Source: Syntrophus sp963665935
Lineage (GTDB): Bacteria; Desulfobacterota; Syntrophia; Syntrophales; Syntrophaceae
Assembly (NCBI GenBank): GCA_963665935.1
Contig: OY762510.1
Location: 3,658,001-3,722,000, forward strand
Length of the DNA: 64,000 nt
Reading direction: 5' to 3'
Positions 52,954-61,469 of this stretch are shown here, in pieces. The translations under genes were made by a program, and so were the position numbers. Under the pieces are notes generated by a model. That model was not told where the DNA came from and made no database searches. It saw only the letters and a program-made list of their open reading frames with translations. How positions within the stretch are numbered: position 1 is the stretch's first letter; each line of letters opens with the position of its first letter.

Positions 52954-54102
52954 CTATCTGGCCCTCAGATTCGCGATGACTGGCGGCAGGACGGAAATAA
53001 CCCGCTCAATCTCTTCTTCGGTCGTTGTGCGCCCCAGTGAAAACCGAAGTGAACCGGAATAAGGTTTCTGTGTTCTGCCGCAAGCGGCCAAAACAGGGGA
53101 TGGTTCGAGACCCACAAAGGAACAGGCGCGCCTGGTAGAGGCTGCAATTCCTTCCCTATCAAGAGTGAGCAGCAGATCCTGAGCATCAACACGGGCGAAC
53201 GACAGATTTGCGTTATGGGGAAGACGAAACTCCGGATGGCCGTTGAGTCTGCTTTCCGGAATCGCTTCGAGCAGAGCGGTGATCAACCTGTCCCGCAATC
53301 GGACCTGTCGATGGCCCTCCTTCTCCATTTCCGAAGCTGCCAGTTCCACGGCCTTGGCAAATCCTGCTATTCCGGGGGTATTCTCCGTGGATGCCCTGCG
53401 TCGCTTCTCCTGATCGCCACCGTGCAGCAACGGCGTGAAAGTTACCCCTTCTCTTACATAAAGAAGCCCTACCCCTTTGGGTCCGTGAAGCTTGTGGGCC
53501 GAGGCGCTCAATAGATCGACGTTCATCGCCTGGACATCAATCGGGATATGGCCGAAAGACTGCACCGCGTCGGTATGAAAATAAACGCCTTTTTCCCGAC
53601 AGATGGTGCCAAGCTCCTTGATGGGCTGAATCGTTCCGATCTCATGGCTGGCGTGCATGACACTGACCAGGATGGTCCTTTCTGACAGGGCCTTTTTCAG
53701 ATCATCAGGATCGACCAGTCCCGTATCGTCAACGGGCAGGCAGGTGACTCTAAATCCCTGCTTCTCAAGGAAGCAAAGGGGTTCGAGAAGGGTATGATGC
53801 TCGATCGCCGAAGCAATGATATGATTCCCTTTACCCTTAAGAGCCTGGGCAATTCCGCTGAGGACCGTTTCATTGCTTTCCGTTCCTGAGCCCGTGAAGA
53901 TCAGTTCATCAGGCGATGCGTTGATAAAACCTGCAATGTTCCGCCGTGAGGCCTCGACAATATTTTTTGCTTCCTGCCCGAAAGAATGCAGACTCGATGG
54001 ATTGCCATACGTTTCCGTAAAGCAGTTCAGCAACACTTCGGTCATGATGACTTCAGGCGCCGGCTGCGTTGTTTCTGCATTATCGAGGTATACCCTGTTC
54101 AT
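52954..54102 (-). CDS. NifS/IscS-like cysteine desulfurase, diverged copy 2
   Basis: 382 residues from ATG at 54102. Overall it is very similar to copies 1 and 3, but key positions have changed: LDNAETTQ for LDNAATT, VMHASHEIGTIQP for VMHANNEIG, and STRRACSFVGLEPSPVL for STGSACTSxSLEPSHVL. The PLP Lys (SASAHKLHGPKG) and the Cys remain. The Asn in HANNE normally contacts the PLP pyridine and the G-S before Cys shapes the mobile loop, so this copy may be slow, altered in specificity, or decaying. No frame break is visible. Confidence 0.82.
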   Translation of the reverse strand: MNRVYLDNAETTQPAPEVIMTEVLLNCFTETYGNPSSLHSFGQEAKNIVEASRRNIAGFINASPDELIFTGSGTESNETVLSGIAQALKGKGNHIIASAIEHHTLLEPLCFLEKQGFRVTCLPVDDTGLVDPDDLKKALSERTILVSVMHASHEIGTIQPIKELGTICREKGVYFHTDAVQSFGHIPIDVQAMNVDLLSASAHKLHGPKGVGLLYVREGVTFTPLLHGGDQEKRRRASTENTPGIAGFAKAVELAASEMEKEGHRQVRLRDRLITALLEAIPESRLNGHPEFRLPHNANLSFARVDAQDLLLTLDREGIAASTRRACSFVGLEPSPVLAACGRTQKPYSGSLRFSLGRTTTEEEIERVISVLPPVIANLRAR

Positions 54103-54329
54103 GCCTTCCTCTTCAGATCTTATGTCGGCTCGTTTCCAGAACAATTATTTTATTAAATTTTCCCTGTCAATCAGTACTGCCCCTTGACCCAGCACATCCA
54201 GAAAGATTGGAACAGGTCAGGGCAACAATTTTAGTTGACAAGTTTGCCTATCAGGGATTTACAAGAAAGGATTGTCGAATGATCCATGGTGATCAATAAT
54301 CCTTTTGACATTTTCAATGACGGTTCAAC

Positions 54330-55100
54330 ATGCATCCCATTCTTTTTAAAATAGGATCCTATCCTGTCTACTCCTATGGTTTTTTCATCGCCATGGGGGT
54401 GATGTCCGGATTTCTCTATACCTATTGGCAGGGGAAGAAGCAATTCGGAATGACCTTCGACCAGACTTACGCCCTTTTTTTTCTGCTGGTTCTCGTTGGC
54501 GGGATCGGCGGCAAGGCATTTGTCCTCTTCGAGGATCCATTATATTTTCTCCAAAACCCGCAAAAATTACTCTCCGGAACCGGCTTCGTTTTTTATGGGA
54601 CACTCATTTTAACCATACCCACCATGCTTTGGTATTTCAAAAAGATAAACATTCCGATTCCGGGGATGCTTGATATCATGGCTGTCGTCGGGTGCATCAT
54701 GCACATCTTTGGCAGAACCGGCTGTTTCCTGGCAGGCTGCTGCCACGGCAAACCCACCAACAGTATATTTGGCGTAACATTCACCGATCCGCTTTGTCAG
54801 GCGGAGCCCCTCAATACCCCTCTCCACCCCACACAGCTCTATGAAGTGGCATGGATTGCCGGCATTATGGCACTCCTGCTTTTATTAAAGTCAAGGAAGA
54901 CCTTTGATGGTCAGATCTTTTTGATCTATCTGATTGCCTATGGGGCAGGACGGGGTGTCATTGAATTTTTCCGGGGTGATGAACAAAGGGGATTCCTCTT
55001 TGGCAACATCCTTTCGACTTCTCAGTTTATTTCTATCTTGATCATTGCAATAGCGGCGTATTTCTATGTCAGGATGAACAAAAAACGAGCCATGCCGTGA
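54330..55100 (+). CDS. lgt: Prolipoprotein diacylglyceryl transferase
   Basis: 256 residues, seven membrane helices. HPILFKIGSYPVYSYGFFIAMGV opens the protein, HIFGRTGCFLAGCCHG (about 130-145) is the Lgt signature with the conserved R/G-N/C-region, and HPTQLYE near 172 has the conserved His and Tyr. It transfers the diacylglycerol to lipobox cysteines, which serves the lipoproteins encoded elsewhere in the window. It is in the opposite direction to the surrounding desulfurase genes. Confidence 0.93.
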   Translation: MHPILFKIGSYPVYSYGFFIAMGVMSGFLYTYWQGKKQFGMTFDQTYALFFLLVLVGGIGGKAFVLFEDPLYFLQNPQKLLSGTGFVFYGTLILTIPTMLWYFKKINIPIPGMLDIMAVVGCIMHIFGRTGCFLAGCCHGKPTNSIFGVTFTDPLCQAEPLNTPLHPTQLYEVAWIAGIMALLLLLKSRKTFDGQIFLIYLIAYGAGRGVIEFFRGDEQRGFLFGNILSTSQFISILIIAIAAYFYVRMNKKRAMP

Positions 55101-55174
55101 AGATTGCCAAACCATTCACAGCCGGATGACTGCCAGTCGGCACTTTTTATTTCATTTTCGGTATAAGAATATGA

Positions 55175-55936
55175 TCAGATGATTCGCTGCTCCCCGCTGA
55201 GGATCTCCCCGCGCCCCCCTCTTGTTCTGGCGACCAGGGTGATGTTGGTGACCCTGGCAAGCTTTGCGGCCTGATTGGTCGCTGAACCGAGTGCCGCAAT
55301 CACCGGGATTCTTGACCGGAGGATCTTGGAGAAAATCTCCGAAGAGACCCTTCCGGTTGTCAGCAGAATCTTGTCGGACATATCAACCCCGGCGGTCAGC
55401 GAGGCGCCGATCACCTTGTCGATCGCATTGTGCCTGCCGATGTCCACCCGGGTCACATAGATTTCTTCCGCCGAAGCCATGGCGGCCTCATGGACGCCAC
55501 GGGCGTCAGAGTATACCGGCTGATTGGTTATGAATTCCTTCATCAGGGAAACCAGTTTCGTGGCTGAAATTTGAAAACCGTCTTCAAGGGCGGTTTTTCC
55601 CATCACATCCAGAGGGTTGTGAAAAATGACTCCCTTGCCGCATCCTGAGGTGTAGATGCGCTTGAAAATGAAATCCTGGGGGTTGCCCTCCACTTCGACG
55701 ACGACCCGGTAGCGGTCCATATCGACATAAAGGCTTTTTATTTGCGATACCTCCGTAATCATTCCGGCCGTAAAAAGAAAGCCCTTTGCCAGATCTTCGA
55801 TATGCACCGGACTTGCCAGAATGGTTGCCAGTTCGTTTCCGTTTACTTCAATGGTCAGGGGGATCTCTTCGCTTAAAGCCTTGTCCTCCGTGATGATTCC
55901 TTCGGGTGTGATCTTCTTGATGGCAAATAATTCCAT
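55175..55936 (-). CDS. fdhD: Formate dehydrogenase sulfuration protein FdhD
   Basis: 253 residues. The FdhD core is clear: EIPLTIEVNGNELATILASPVHIEDLAKGFLFTAGMI, the Cys loop RIYTSGCGKGVIF near 112 and ALGSATNQAAKLARVTNITLV..TRGGRG at the end, with DIGRHNAIDKVIG near 175. Only the first Cys of the C-x-x-C loop of E. coli FdhD is present (G-C-G-K-G). FdhD takes sulfur from IscS and transfers it to the molybdenum or tungsten cofactor of formate dehydrogenase. Cysteine desulfurase genes and a radical SAM gene next to it fit this role. Confidence 0.9.
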   Translation of the reverse strand: MELFAIKKITPEGIITEDKALSEEIPLTIEVNGNELATILASPVHIEDLAKGFLFTAGMITEVSQIKSLYVDMDRYRVVVEVEGNPQDFIFKRIYTSGCGKGVIFHNPLDVMGKTALEDGFQISATKLVSLMKEFITNQPVYSDARGVHEAAMASAEEIYVTRVDIGRHNAIDKVIGASLTAGVDMSDKILLTTGRVSSEIFSKILRSRIPVIAALGSATNQAAKLARVTNITLVARTRGGRGEILSGEQRII

Positions 55937-55996
55937 TTCAAACCCTCACTTAATTTCAACCTTTATCCAGGTTTATAATTTATCTTCCCGTTCTTA

Positions 55997-57559
55997 TCAG
56001 AAATGGATGGGTGTCTCTGCAACGATTCTATTCATGGGCCGTGTCAGGTAATATTCCAGCAGTTTTGCATTCAACACCTGGTCGTAATTATTGCTCAGGC
56101 ACTCCCCTCTCAGGAAAGGAACAAAAGGGCAGTTCCAGCCTGTGAGGTCCGGTTTTCCGTCCTTTGTTCTTTCCGCCACACTGTCGTAAAGTTCCGCCGT
56201 CCAGGAATTATACCCTCCGCATTGCCCGGCCAGCAATTTATCCCAGAAATCTTCGTCATTGCTCCCGAAATTCACCGTGGTTCCTGCAAACCGCTGACAG
56301 GGATAGACAACGCCGTCGGCGGAAAAAGCCAGTTGCTTTGTTCCCGCGGGACAGGAAAAGAACGCCCCGGTCACCATCTGCACCACGGCATATTTCCATT
56401 CCCCCTCAAAATAGACGCCATATCTTTCCCCGGCCAGATCCATTCTCGTCAGGGCTTCAAACTTTTCATCCTGGGTCAACTCGATCCGCCGCTCTTCCTC
56501 GGACTGACCGCAATAGATATTTGCACTGATCGCCTTGATTCCGAGGTCGGCCATTGCCTTTACGAACTTCTCAACGTTGGATAAGTTTAACTTACTTAAT
56601 ACGGTGATAATTCTGCAGGAAATCCCGGTTGTCATGATCCGCTTGATGTTTTCAACAACCCGGTCATAGGTCCCTCTGCCGGCATAATCGACTCTTCTTC
56701 GATCATTGTCTTCCTTTATGCCATCCAGACTGACCACCACTTCGAAGTTGGATCTGTTCTGCCTCATCCAGTCGAGCATTTTTTCACTGATGCTGTAGGC
56801 ATTGGTGTACAGGATGAACCATGTCGCGATATCGGACGCTTTACCCATACGGCATGCCTGGTCATAAATCCCGCAGAGCGTTTCAAAGGTCACCAGGGGT
56901 TCATAGCCGAGAAAGGATATCGTCACTTCAGGAATGCCTCTTTTTTTCAGATAGGGGAACAAGCCATTCAGAATCTGGCTCGCCTGCTCGCCGGTCATAT
57001 CCCTGCTTTTGAAGTTAATAAAATGATGATAGCAGCCCCTGCAGGCCATATTGCATTGGCCGGAAGTCATAAAGGTCACTTTTGTGATCCTGGGATTTCT
57101 ATTCTTGGCCCTTATGGTTTCGACATAATCCAGAAAAATCTCCCGGTCATTATTATTTCCTTCCACTAGAAACCGTTTTTCGTACAGTTCCGTAATCAAT
57201 TCTAAAGAATCAACCGGAGAGATTTCCGCTGCTTTCTGTACAGCCGTCTCCACGGTAATGGGATCTTCGAATAATTGCAGGACTTCACGGATATCAAAAG
57301 AATAAGACTTTAGATTTCCATGCAATTTACTGTAAATCCGGACGTCCTGATCCGTCAGTTTCTTCTCAACCAGAAAAGGGGATTTTTTCAGGACAGTATC
57401 CGGTGACATTTCTTTCGGACCTATCGATGAACTCCTTTCTTTCCATAAGACTATGGAAGACAGACCCGGGGGAACACTTCCTTTATTGCTTTGCATCTTT
57501 TCGCCTTCGCCTCTCTGATTTCTGGAAGAATCCTGAATCTTTTCAGTGTCTACATCCAT
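55997..57559 (-). CDS. Radical SAM/SPASM domain protein
   Basis: About 520 residues. ATG at 57559 overlaps the TGA of the upstream NifS gene (TGATG), so translation is coupled. Residues about 60-130 resemble a PqqD-like recognition domain (YSFDIREVLQLFEDPITVETAVQKA). The radical SAM Cys motif is TSGQCNMACRGCYHHF near 168-183 (C-x3-C-x2-C). The C-terminal SPASM part has several cysteines (FSCPAGTKQLAFSADGVVYPCQRF, WNCPFVPFLRGECLSNN). SPASM enzymes modify peptides or proteins, as in thioether or sulfatase maturation. No precursor peptide gene was found next to it. The pairing with NifS is its most telling feature. Confidence 0.85.
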   Translation of the reverse strand: MDVDTEKIQDSSRNQRGEGEKMQSNKGSVPPGLSSIVLWKERSSSIGPKEMSPDTVLKKSPFLVEKKLTDQDVRIYSKLHGNLKSYSFDIREVLQLFEDPITVETAVQKAAEISPVDSLELITELYEKRFLVEGNNNDREIFLDYVETIRAKNRNPRITKVTFMTSGQCNMACRGCYHHFINFKSRDMTGEQASQILNGLFPYLKKRGIPEVTISFLGYEPLVTFETLCGIYDQACRMGKASDIATWFILYTNAYSISEKMLDWMRQNRSNFEVVVSLDGIKEDNDRRRVDYAGRGTYDRVVENIKRIMTTGISCRIITVLSKLNLSNVEKFVKAMADLGIKAISANIYCGQSEEERRIELTQDEKFEALTRMDLAGERYGVYFEGEWKYAVVQMVTGAFFSCPAGTKQLAFSADGVVYPCQRFAGTTVNFGSNDEDFWDKLLAGQCGGYNSWTAELYDSVAERTKDGKPDLTGWNCPFVPFLRGECLSNNYDQVLNAKLLEYYLTRPMNRIVAETPIHF

Positions 57560-58731
57560 CACTTTACCGCCTGTTTTCTGTATAAAGGGGACATGGCCCT
57601 GAGTTGCGCGATGATAGGCGGCAGGACGGAAATGACCTGTTCAATTTCCTCCTCCGTCGTGCTGCGGCCGAGGGAGAACCGAAGCGAACCGTGGGAAAGT
57701 TCCTTCGTCAGACCCAGGGCGGTTAAAACATGGGACGGTTCAAGACTTGCGGAGGTGCAGGCGCTCCCGGTGGAGACGGCAATCCCCTGCATATCCAGAT
57801 TGAGCAGCATGGCCTCGCCCTCGACATAGGCAAAGGACATATTGATGTTATTCGGAAGCCGCAGCTTCGGATGACCGTTGAGTCTGCTTTCCGGAACAAG
57901 TTCGAGCAGAGCGGATATGAGCCGGTCCCTTAATCGAGTCTGACGTAAAGCTTCCCTTTCCATTTCCGAGGCTGCCAGCTCGACGGCCTTTGCAAAACCG
58001 GCTATTCCGGGGGTATTTTCCGTTGATGCCCGGCGTCGCTTTTCCTGATCGCCGCCATGTAGCAACGGCTTCATTTTCACGCCTTTTCTCGCATAAAGAA
58101 GCCCTACTCCCTTTGGCCCGTACAGCTTGTGGGCCGAAGCACTCAACAGATCGATGTTCATCTCCTGGACATCAATCGGGAGATGGCCAAAGGTCTGGAC
58201 GGCATCGGTATGAAAATATATACCCCTTTCCCGGCAGATGGCGCCAAGCTCTCGAATGGGTTCAATCGTGCCGATTTCATTGTTGGCGTGCATGACACTG
58301 ACCAGGATGGTTTTCTCTGAGATGGCCTTTTTCAGGTCATCGGGGTCGACCAGTCCTGCCTCGTCGTTCGGCAGATAAGTCACTTTGAACCCCTGCTCTT
58401 CAAGGAAAGAAAGGGGTTCGTGGACGGCATAATGTTCAATCGCTGTCGAAATGATGTGATGGCCCTTGTCCTGGAGAGACTGGGCGATTCCTTTGATGAC
58501 CGTATTGTTGCTTTCCGTTCCCGATCCCGTAAAGATCACTTCATCAGGCGACGCATTGATGAAAGCCGCCATCTTCCGCCGCACAGATTCGATCAGCCCC
58601 CTTGCTTCCAGCCCAACGGAATGCAGACTGGAGGGATTGCCGTAAGTTTTTTGAAGGCAGGAGAGCATGGCCTCGATCACTACAGGCGCCGGCTCTGTCG
58701 TTGCTGCGTTATCCAAATAAATCCGGTTCAT
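57559..58731 (-). CDS. NifS/IscS-like cysteine desulfurase, copy 3
   Basis: 390 residues, ATG at 58731. All key positions are intact: LDNAATTEPAPVV, VMHANNEIGTIEPIRE, SASAHKLYGPKGVGLLYARKG (PLP Lys), and GIAVSTGSACTSASLEPSHVLTALG (reactive Cys). It is closely related to copies 1 and 2, so these arose by duplication. Its last base pairs overlap the start of the radical SAM gene, which indicates that this copy is the partner of that protein. Confidence 0.9.
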   Translation of the reverse strand: MNRIYLDNAATTEPAPVVIEAMLSCLQKTYGNPSSLHSVGLEARGLIESVRRKMAAFINASPDEVIFTGSGTESNNTVIKGIAQSLQDKGHHIISTAIEHYAVHEPLSFLEEQGFKVTYLPNDEAGLVDPDDLKKAISEKTILVSVMHANNEIGTIEPIRELGAICRERGIYFHTDAVQTFGHLPIDVQEMNIDLLSASAHKLYGPKGVGLLYARKGVKMKPLLHGGDQEKRRRASTENTPGIAGFAKAVELAASEMEREALRQTRLRDRLISALLELVPESRLNGHPKLRLPNNINMSFAYVEGEAMLLNLDMQGIAVSTGSACTSASLEPSHVLTALGLTKELSHGSLRFSLGRSTTEEEIEQVISVLPPIIAQLRAMSPLYRKQAVK

Positions 58732-59122
58732 GGTTTTTTCCTCAGGCCTTATCCCCTTCTCCGGCCTTCTTCTTCAACAGAATGGAATTGATGTAGATCC
58801 GGTAGAAATTGCATCACTTATCCCGTTTGTGTTTCCGGTTTCTTCTATAGATTAAATATTTTAGCTATATTTTCTATCGTTTCACTAGTGAATATTTCAA
58901 AACCGTATTTTTGTCAAGGGTTGTGTATAAATGACCATTGCACCTTCTACTTGAAAAGACCTTTGGGTAATAACGATTTTGCATTAAAAAAACGCTGCAC
59001 AATCGAACACCGTGCGGACTGTGTTCTTTTTCCTTGACGATAGGAGCCAAGATACGATAGCAGCCTCTTTGTCCGATGAAAGATCCGGAGTTCAGGCCCG
59101 CTTCCTTGAAGGTAAAACACGA
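58732..59122. other. Non-coding stretch between the NifS gene and larE
   Basis: About 390 bases with divergent promoters for copy 3 of nifS and larE. The central part (58850-58990) is AT-rich. AACAC/GTGTT near 59005-59030 followed by CTTTTTCC could be a weak terminator-like stem. Nothing coding is supported. Confidence 0.4.
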
Positions 59123-59944
59123 ATGGAGACGACGATGATGGAAAAAATGGATGCCCTCCAAGAGCTGATTTCTACTTATCCGAGTGCGATTGCGGCGTTT
59201 TCGGGAGGGGTGGACAGCACTTTTCTTGCCGTGGTGACCCACCGTATTCTTGGAGAAAGATTTCTGGCGGTGACCGCCGTTTCACCCACCTATCCCGAGT
59301 CTCAACTGAAAGAGGCCGAAGAACTGGCGGCACGGTTCGGCTTTCCTCATCAGGTCATCTTTACCGATGAATTTGACGATCCTGACTATATTAACAACCC
59401 GCCGGAACGATGCTATTTCTGCAAACGGTCTCTGTTCAGGGAATTGAAGCGGATCGCGGACGAAAAGCAATTTGCCGTTCTTCTTGACGGTGCCAATGTC
59501 GATGACCTTTCGGATTTCCGGCCGGGCCATCGCGCCGCCTCCGAGATGAAGGTGCGCAAGCCTTTGCAGGAAGCGGAACTGACCAAAGCGGAGATCCGGG
59601 AGCTGTCAAGACAGATGGGGCTTCCCACCTGGAATAAACCAGCCTATGCCTGCCTGGCTTCACGGATCCCCTACGGCAGGATCATTACCGTCGAAGCCCT
59701 GGGCAGGATCGATCAGGCGGAAAATTTTTTAATCTCACTGGGTTTTCAGGAGATACGGGTTCGGGATCACTTTCCCGTCGCACGGCTGGAAATCGGCCAG
59801 GCCGACCTGGAACAGGCATGGCAGCTCCGGCCGCAGATTGCCGCAAAGCTGCATGAACTGGGATTTCCTTACGTAACAATTGATTTGGACGGGTTTCGAT
59901 CCGGAAGTATGAACGCCGTATTACCGAAGGAGTTGACGACCTAG
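59123..59944 (+). CDS. larE: ATP-dependent sulfur transferase LarE family
   Basis: About 273 residues; the start could be ATG 59123 or 59135 (the latter has GGAG six bases upstream). The PP-loop AAFSGGVDSTFLAVV lies near 25 and is typical of ATP pyrophosphatases. ERCYFCKRSLFRELK has a C-x-x-C pair, and KPAYACLASRIPYGRIITVEAL has the Cys in the A-C-L-A-S-R block. In L. plantarum LarE the Cys there is sacrificed to give sulfur to the nickel-pincer precursor; other LarE proteins hold a [4Fe-4S] cluster on three cysteines, which matches the C-x-x-C plus one here. LarB, LarC and lactate racemase genes are not in this window, so the acceptor is uncertain. Confidence 0.83.
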   Translation: METTMMEKMDALQELISTYPSAIAAFSGGVDSTFLAVVTHRILGERFLAVTAVSPTYPESQLKEAEELAARFGFPHQVIFTDEFDDPDYINNPPERCYFCKRSLFRELKRIADEKQFAVLLDGANVDDLSDFRPGHRAASEMKVRKPLQEAELTKAEIRELSRQMGLPTWNKPAYACLASRIPYGRIITVEALGRIDQAENFLISLGFQEIRVRDHFPVARLEIGQADLEQAWQLRPQIAAKLHELGFPYVTIDLDGFRSGSMNAVLPKELTT

Positions 59945-60040
59945 CGGCTGAAACCGGACTTGTCGCATCCGGGTTCCAGCCTGCCAGGGATCATTCTGCG
60001 TTTTGAAGTTACAAACCTGTAATTTTTTAGTTACATCCCA

Positions 60041-60493
60041 TTAAGAAACGAGGACAATCTCATCCCCTACCCGGACGACCCCTTCGGTAAGGACCCGGAC
60101 AAAAATCCCTTCCCGGGGCATGACGCAGTCCCCGATGGTGTTGAAGATCGCACAGCGGTCATGACAGACCTTTCCGATCTGGGTCACTTCCGTAAGAACA
60201 TCCGGACCGATCTTCATCCTCGTCCCCAGCGGAAGGAGATGCAGGACGATCCCCTCGGTGGTAAGATTTTCCGCAAAATCACCATAATGGATATCCAAGC
60301 CTTTATTTCTGATCTTTTCGATACTTTCCGTGGCCAACAAACTGACCTGGCGATTCGGCAGAATGCCTGCATGGGCATCGCCTTGAATACCGGAATCTAC
60401 AATCATTCGACATTCTTCCACCGGGTCCTTTTTGCAACCGACCTTTTTCCCAATATTTACCGATAAAATTTTTCCTGCTGATACTGCTGCCAC
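60041..60493 (-). CDS. MOSC domain protein
   Basis: 150 residues. The MOSC fold is seen in KDPVEECRMIVDSGIQGDAHAG, RQVSLLATESIEKIRNKG, GDFAENLTTEGIVLHLLPLGTRMKIG and the Cys-rich TQIGKVCHDRCAIFNTIGDCVMPREGIFVRVL. MOSC proteins bind or transfer sulfur on molybdenum cofactor, often with a conserved Cys; the C-H-D-R-C loop is at the usual place. Single-domain bacterial members of this length are common in anaerobes. With FdhD and LarE near, it supports a molybdopterin or metal-sulfur role. Upstream 296 bases hold no recognised gene. Confidence 0.85.
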   Translation of the reverse strand: MAAVSAGKILSVNIGKKVGCKKDPVEECRMIVDSGIQGDAHAGILPNRQVSLLATESIEKIRNKGLDIHYGDFAENLTTEGIVLHLLPLGTRMKIGPDVLTEVTQIGKVCHDRCAIFNTIGDCVMPREGIFVRVLTEGVVRVGDEIVLVS

Positions 60494-60789
60494 TTTTCGT
60501 TTCTCCTTTTCTTCTCTACACCCGACGGTGTCCTCATGAATTCAACAAGGCCCTGGATCACAATCGCAGATGTCGCCGAGAATTACTCGTTGCGGATACG
60601 TGGGGAAAACACCGGATACGCTGGATGCCTTAATCTCAAGTATAATTATAGAAATTCTTTTATCTTAAAAAGAAGGATTTTTCCAGACACATTTTCAAGA
60701 TATTGTTTGCCAAGATGTCTCTGGGGATCATCCCTTTAGTAATATGTGCACATCACGAGTGAACGTCAACCGCCTGAGCGGCGAGATCG
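60494..60789. other. Non-coding stretch upstream of the MOSC gene
   Basis: 296 bases, AT-rich in the middle (60630-60720). I checked whether it could hold a molybdenum cofactor riboswitch and could not assign the conserved parts. GCCGCTCAGGCGGTT on the minus strand at 60768-60782 makes a small CCGC/GCGG stem. Confidence 0.3.
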
Positions 60790-61341
60790 TCATGATGAAG
60801 ACGTTTTCGCCTTCAGCAAATCCCGAAGCAGCGCCTCCCCTTGCGGCCAGGGGCCATGTTTCGAGTCGGTATTGATGTGGCCGACGGCGCCCGCATTGAC
60901 AAACCGGCATCCCCACAACCGGGAAAGTCTCTTGGCGGCCGTGGCGGTCATAAAGGGATCGTTTTCACTTCCCACGAGGATCGAAGAAAAGGGAAGTTGA
61001 ATCTGCCGATTCAAGGCAAATTTGCGCATGGATGCCGGGATATTTGCAGCTGATTCCACGTCGGGTGGAGCCACGAGAAGGGCCCCTCGAACCCGGGCTG
61101 TATTACCAGGATGTGTTTGTGTCCAATGGGCAACGGTAAGGCAACCCAGGCTATGGGCCACAAGGACGACCTGTTCCGCATCTTCAGCCAGGGCCGCATC
61201 CAATGATGCAACCCATTCCTCAACGTCGGGACGAGTCCAGTCGCGCTGGGAAACACGCTCACCGCCATATTGCTTTTCCCAGAGCGTCTGCCAGTGATCC
61301 GGCCCAGAACCATTGAATCCCGGTATAATGAGTATTCGCAT
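60790..61341 (-). CDS. RBBP9/YdeN family alpha/beta hydrolase
   Basis: 183 residues. ILIIPGFNGSGPDHWQTLWEKQYG opens the protein, the nucleophile Ser is in VLVAHSLGCLTVAHW near 62-76, the Asp in SENDPF near 126 and the catalytic His in GAVGHINTDSKHGPWPQGEALL near 155. Family members act on small esters or peptides; physiological role unknown. It lies between the MOSC gene and cysN, in the same direction, and is not evidently part of either. Confidence 0.83.
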   Translation of the reverse strand: MRILIIPGFNGSGPDHWQTLWEKQYGGERVSQRDWTRPDVEEWVASLDAALAEDAEQVVLVAHSLGCLTVAHWTQTHPGNTARVRGALLVAPPDVESAANIPASMRKFALNRQIQLPFSSILVGSENDPFMTATAAKRLSRLWGCRFVNAGAVGHINTDSKHGPWPQGEALLRDLLKAKTSSS

Positions 61342-61469
61342 TCATCCCCCAACACAACTTGTCTCTTCCCTGCATTTCAGAAGTCGCTCCATACAAAAGG
61401 AAATTCTTGCTGCCGACGTCCAATCAGAAATATGGTCCCTTCCTGAACGCCCACCTGCGGGTTGGACTG

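Noticed and set aside
60494..60789. Possible molybdenum cofactor riboswitch
   Set aside because: I could not find the conserved stems; the resemblance was limited to one short GC-rich stem.
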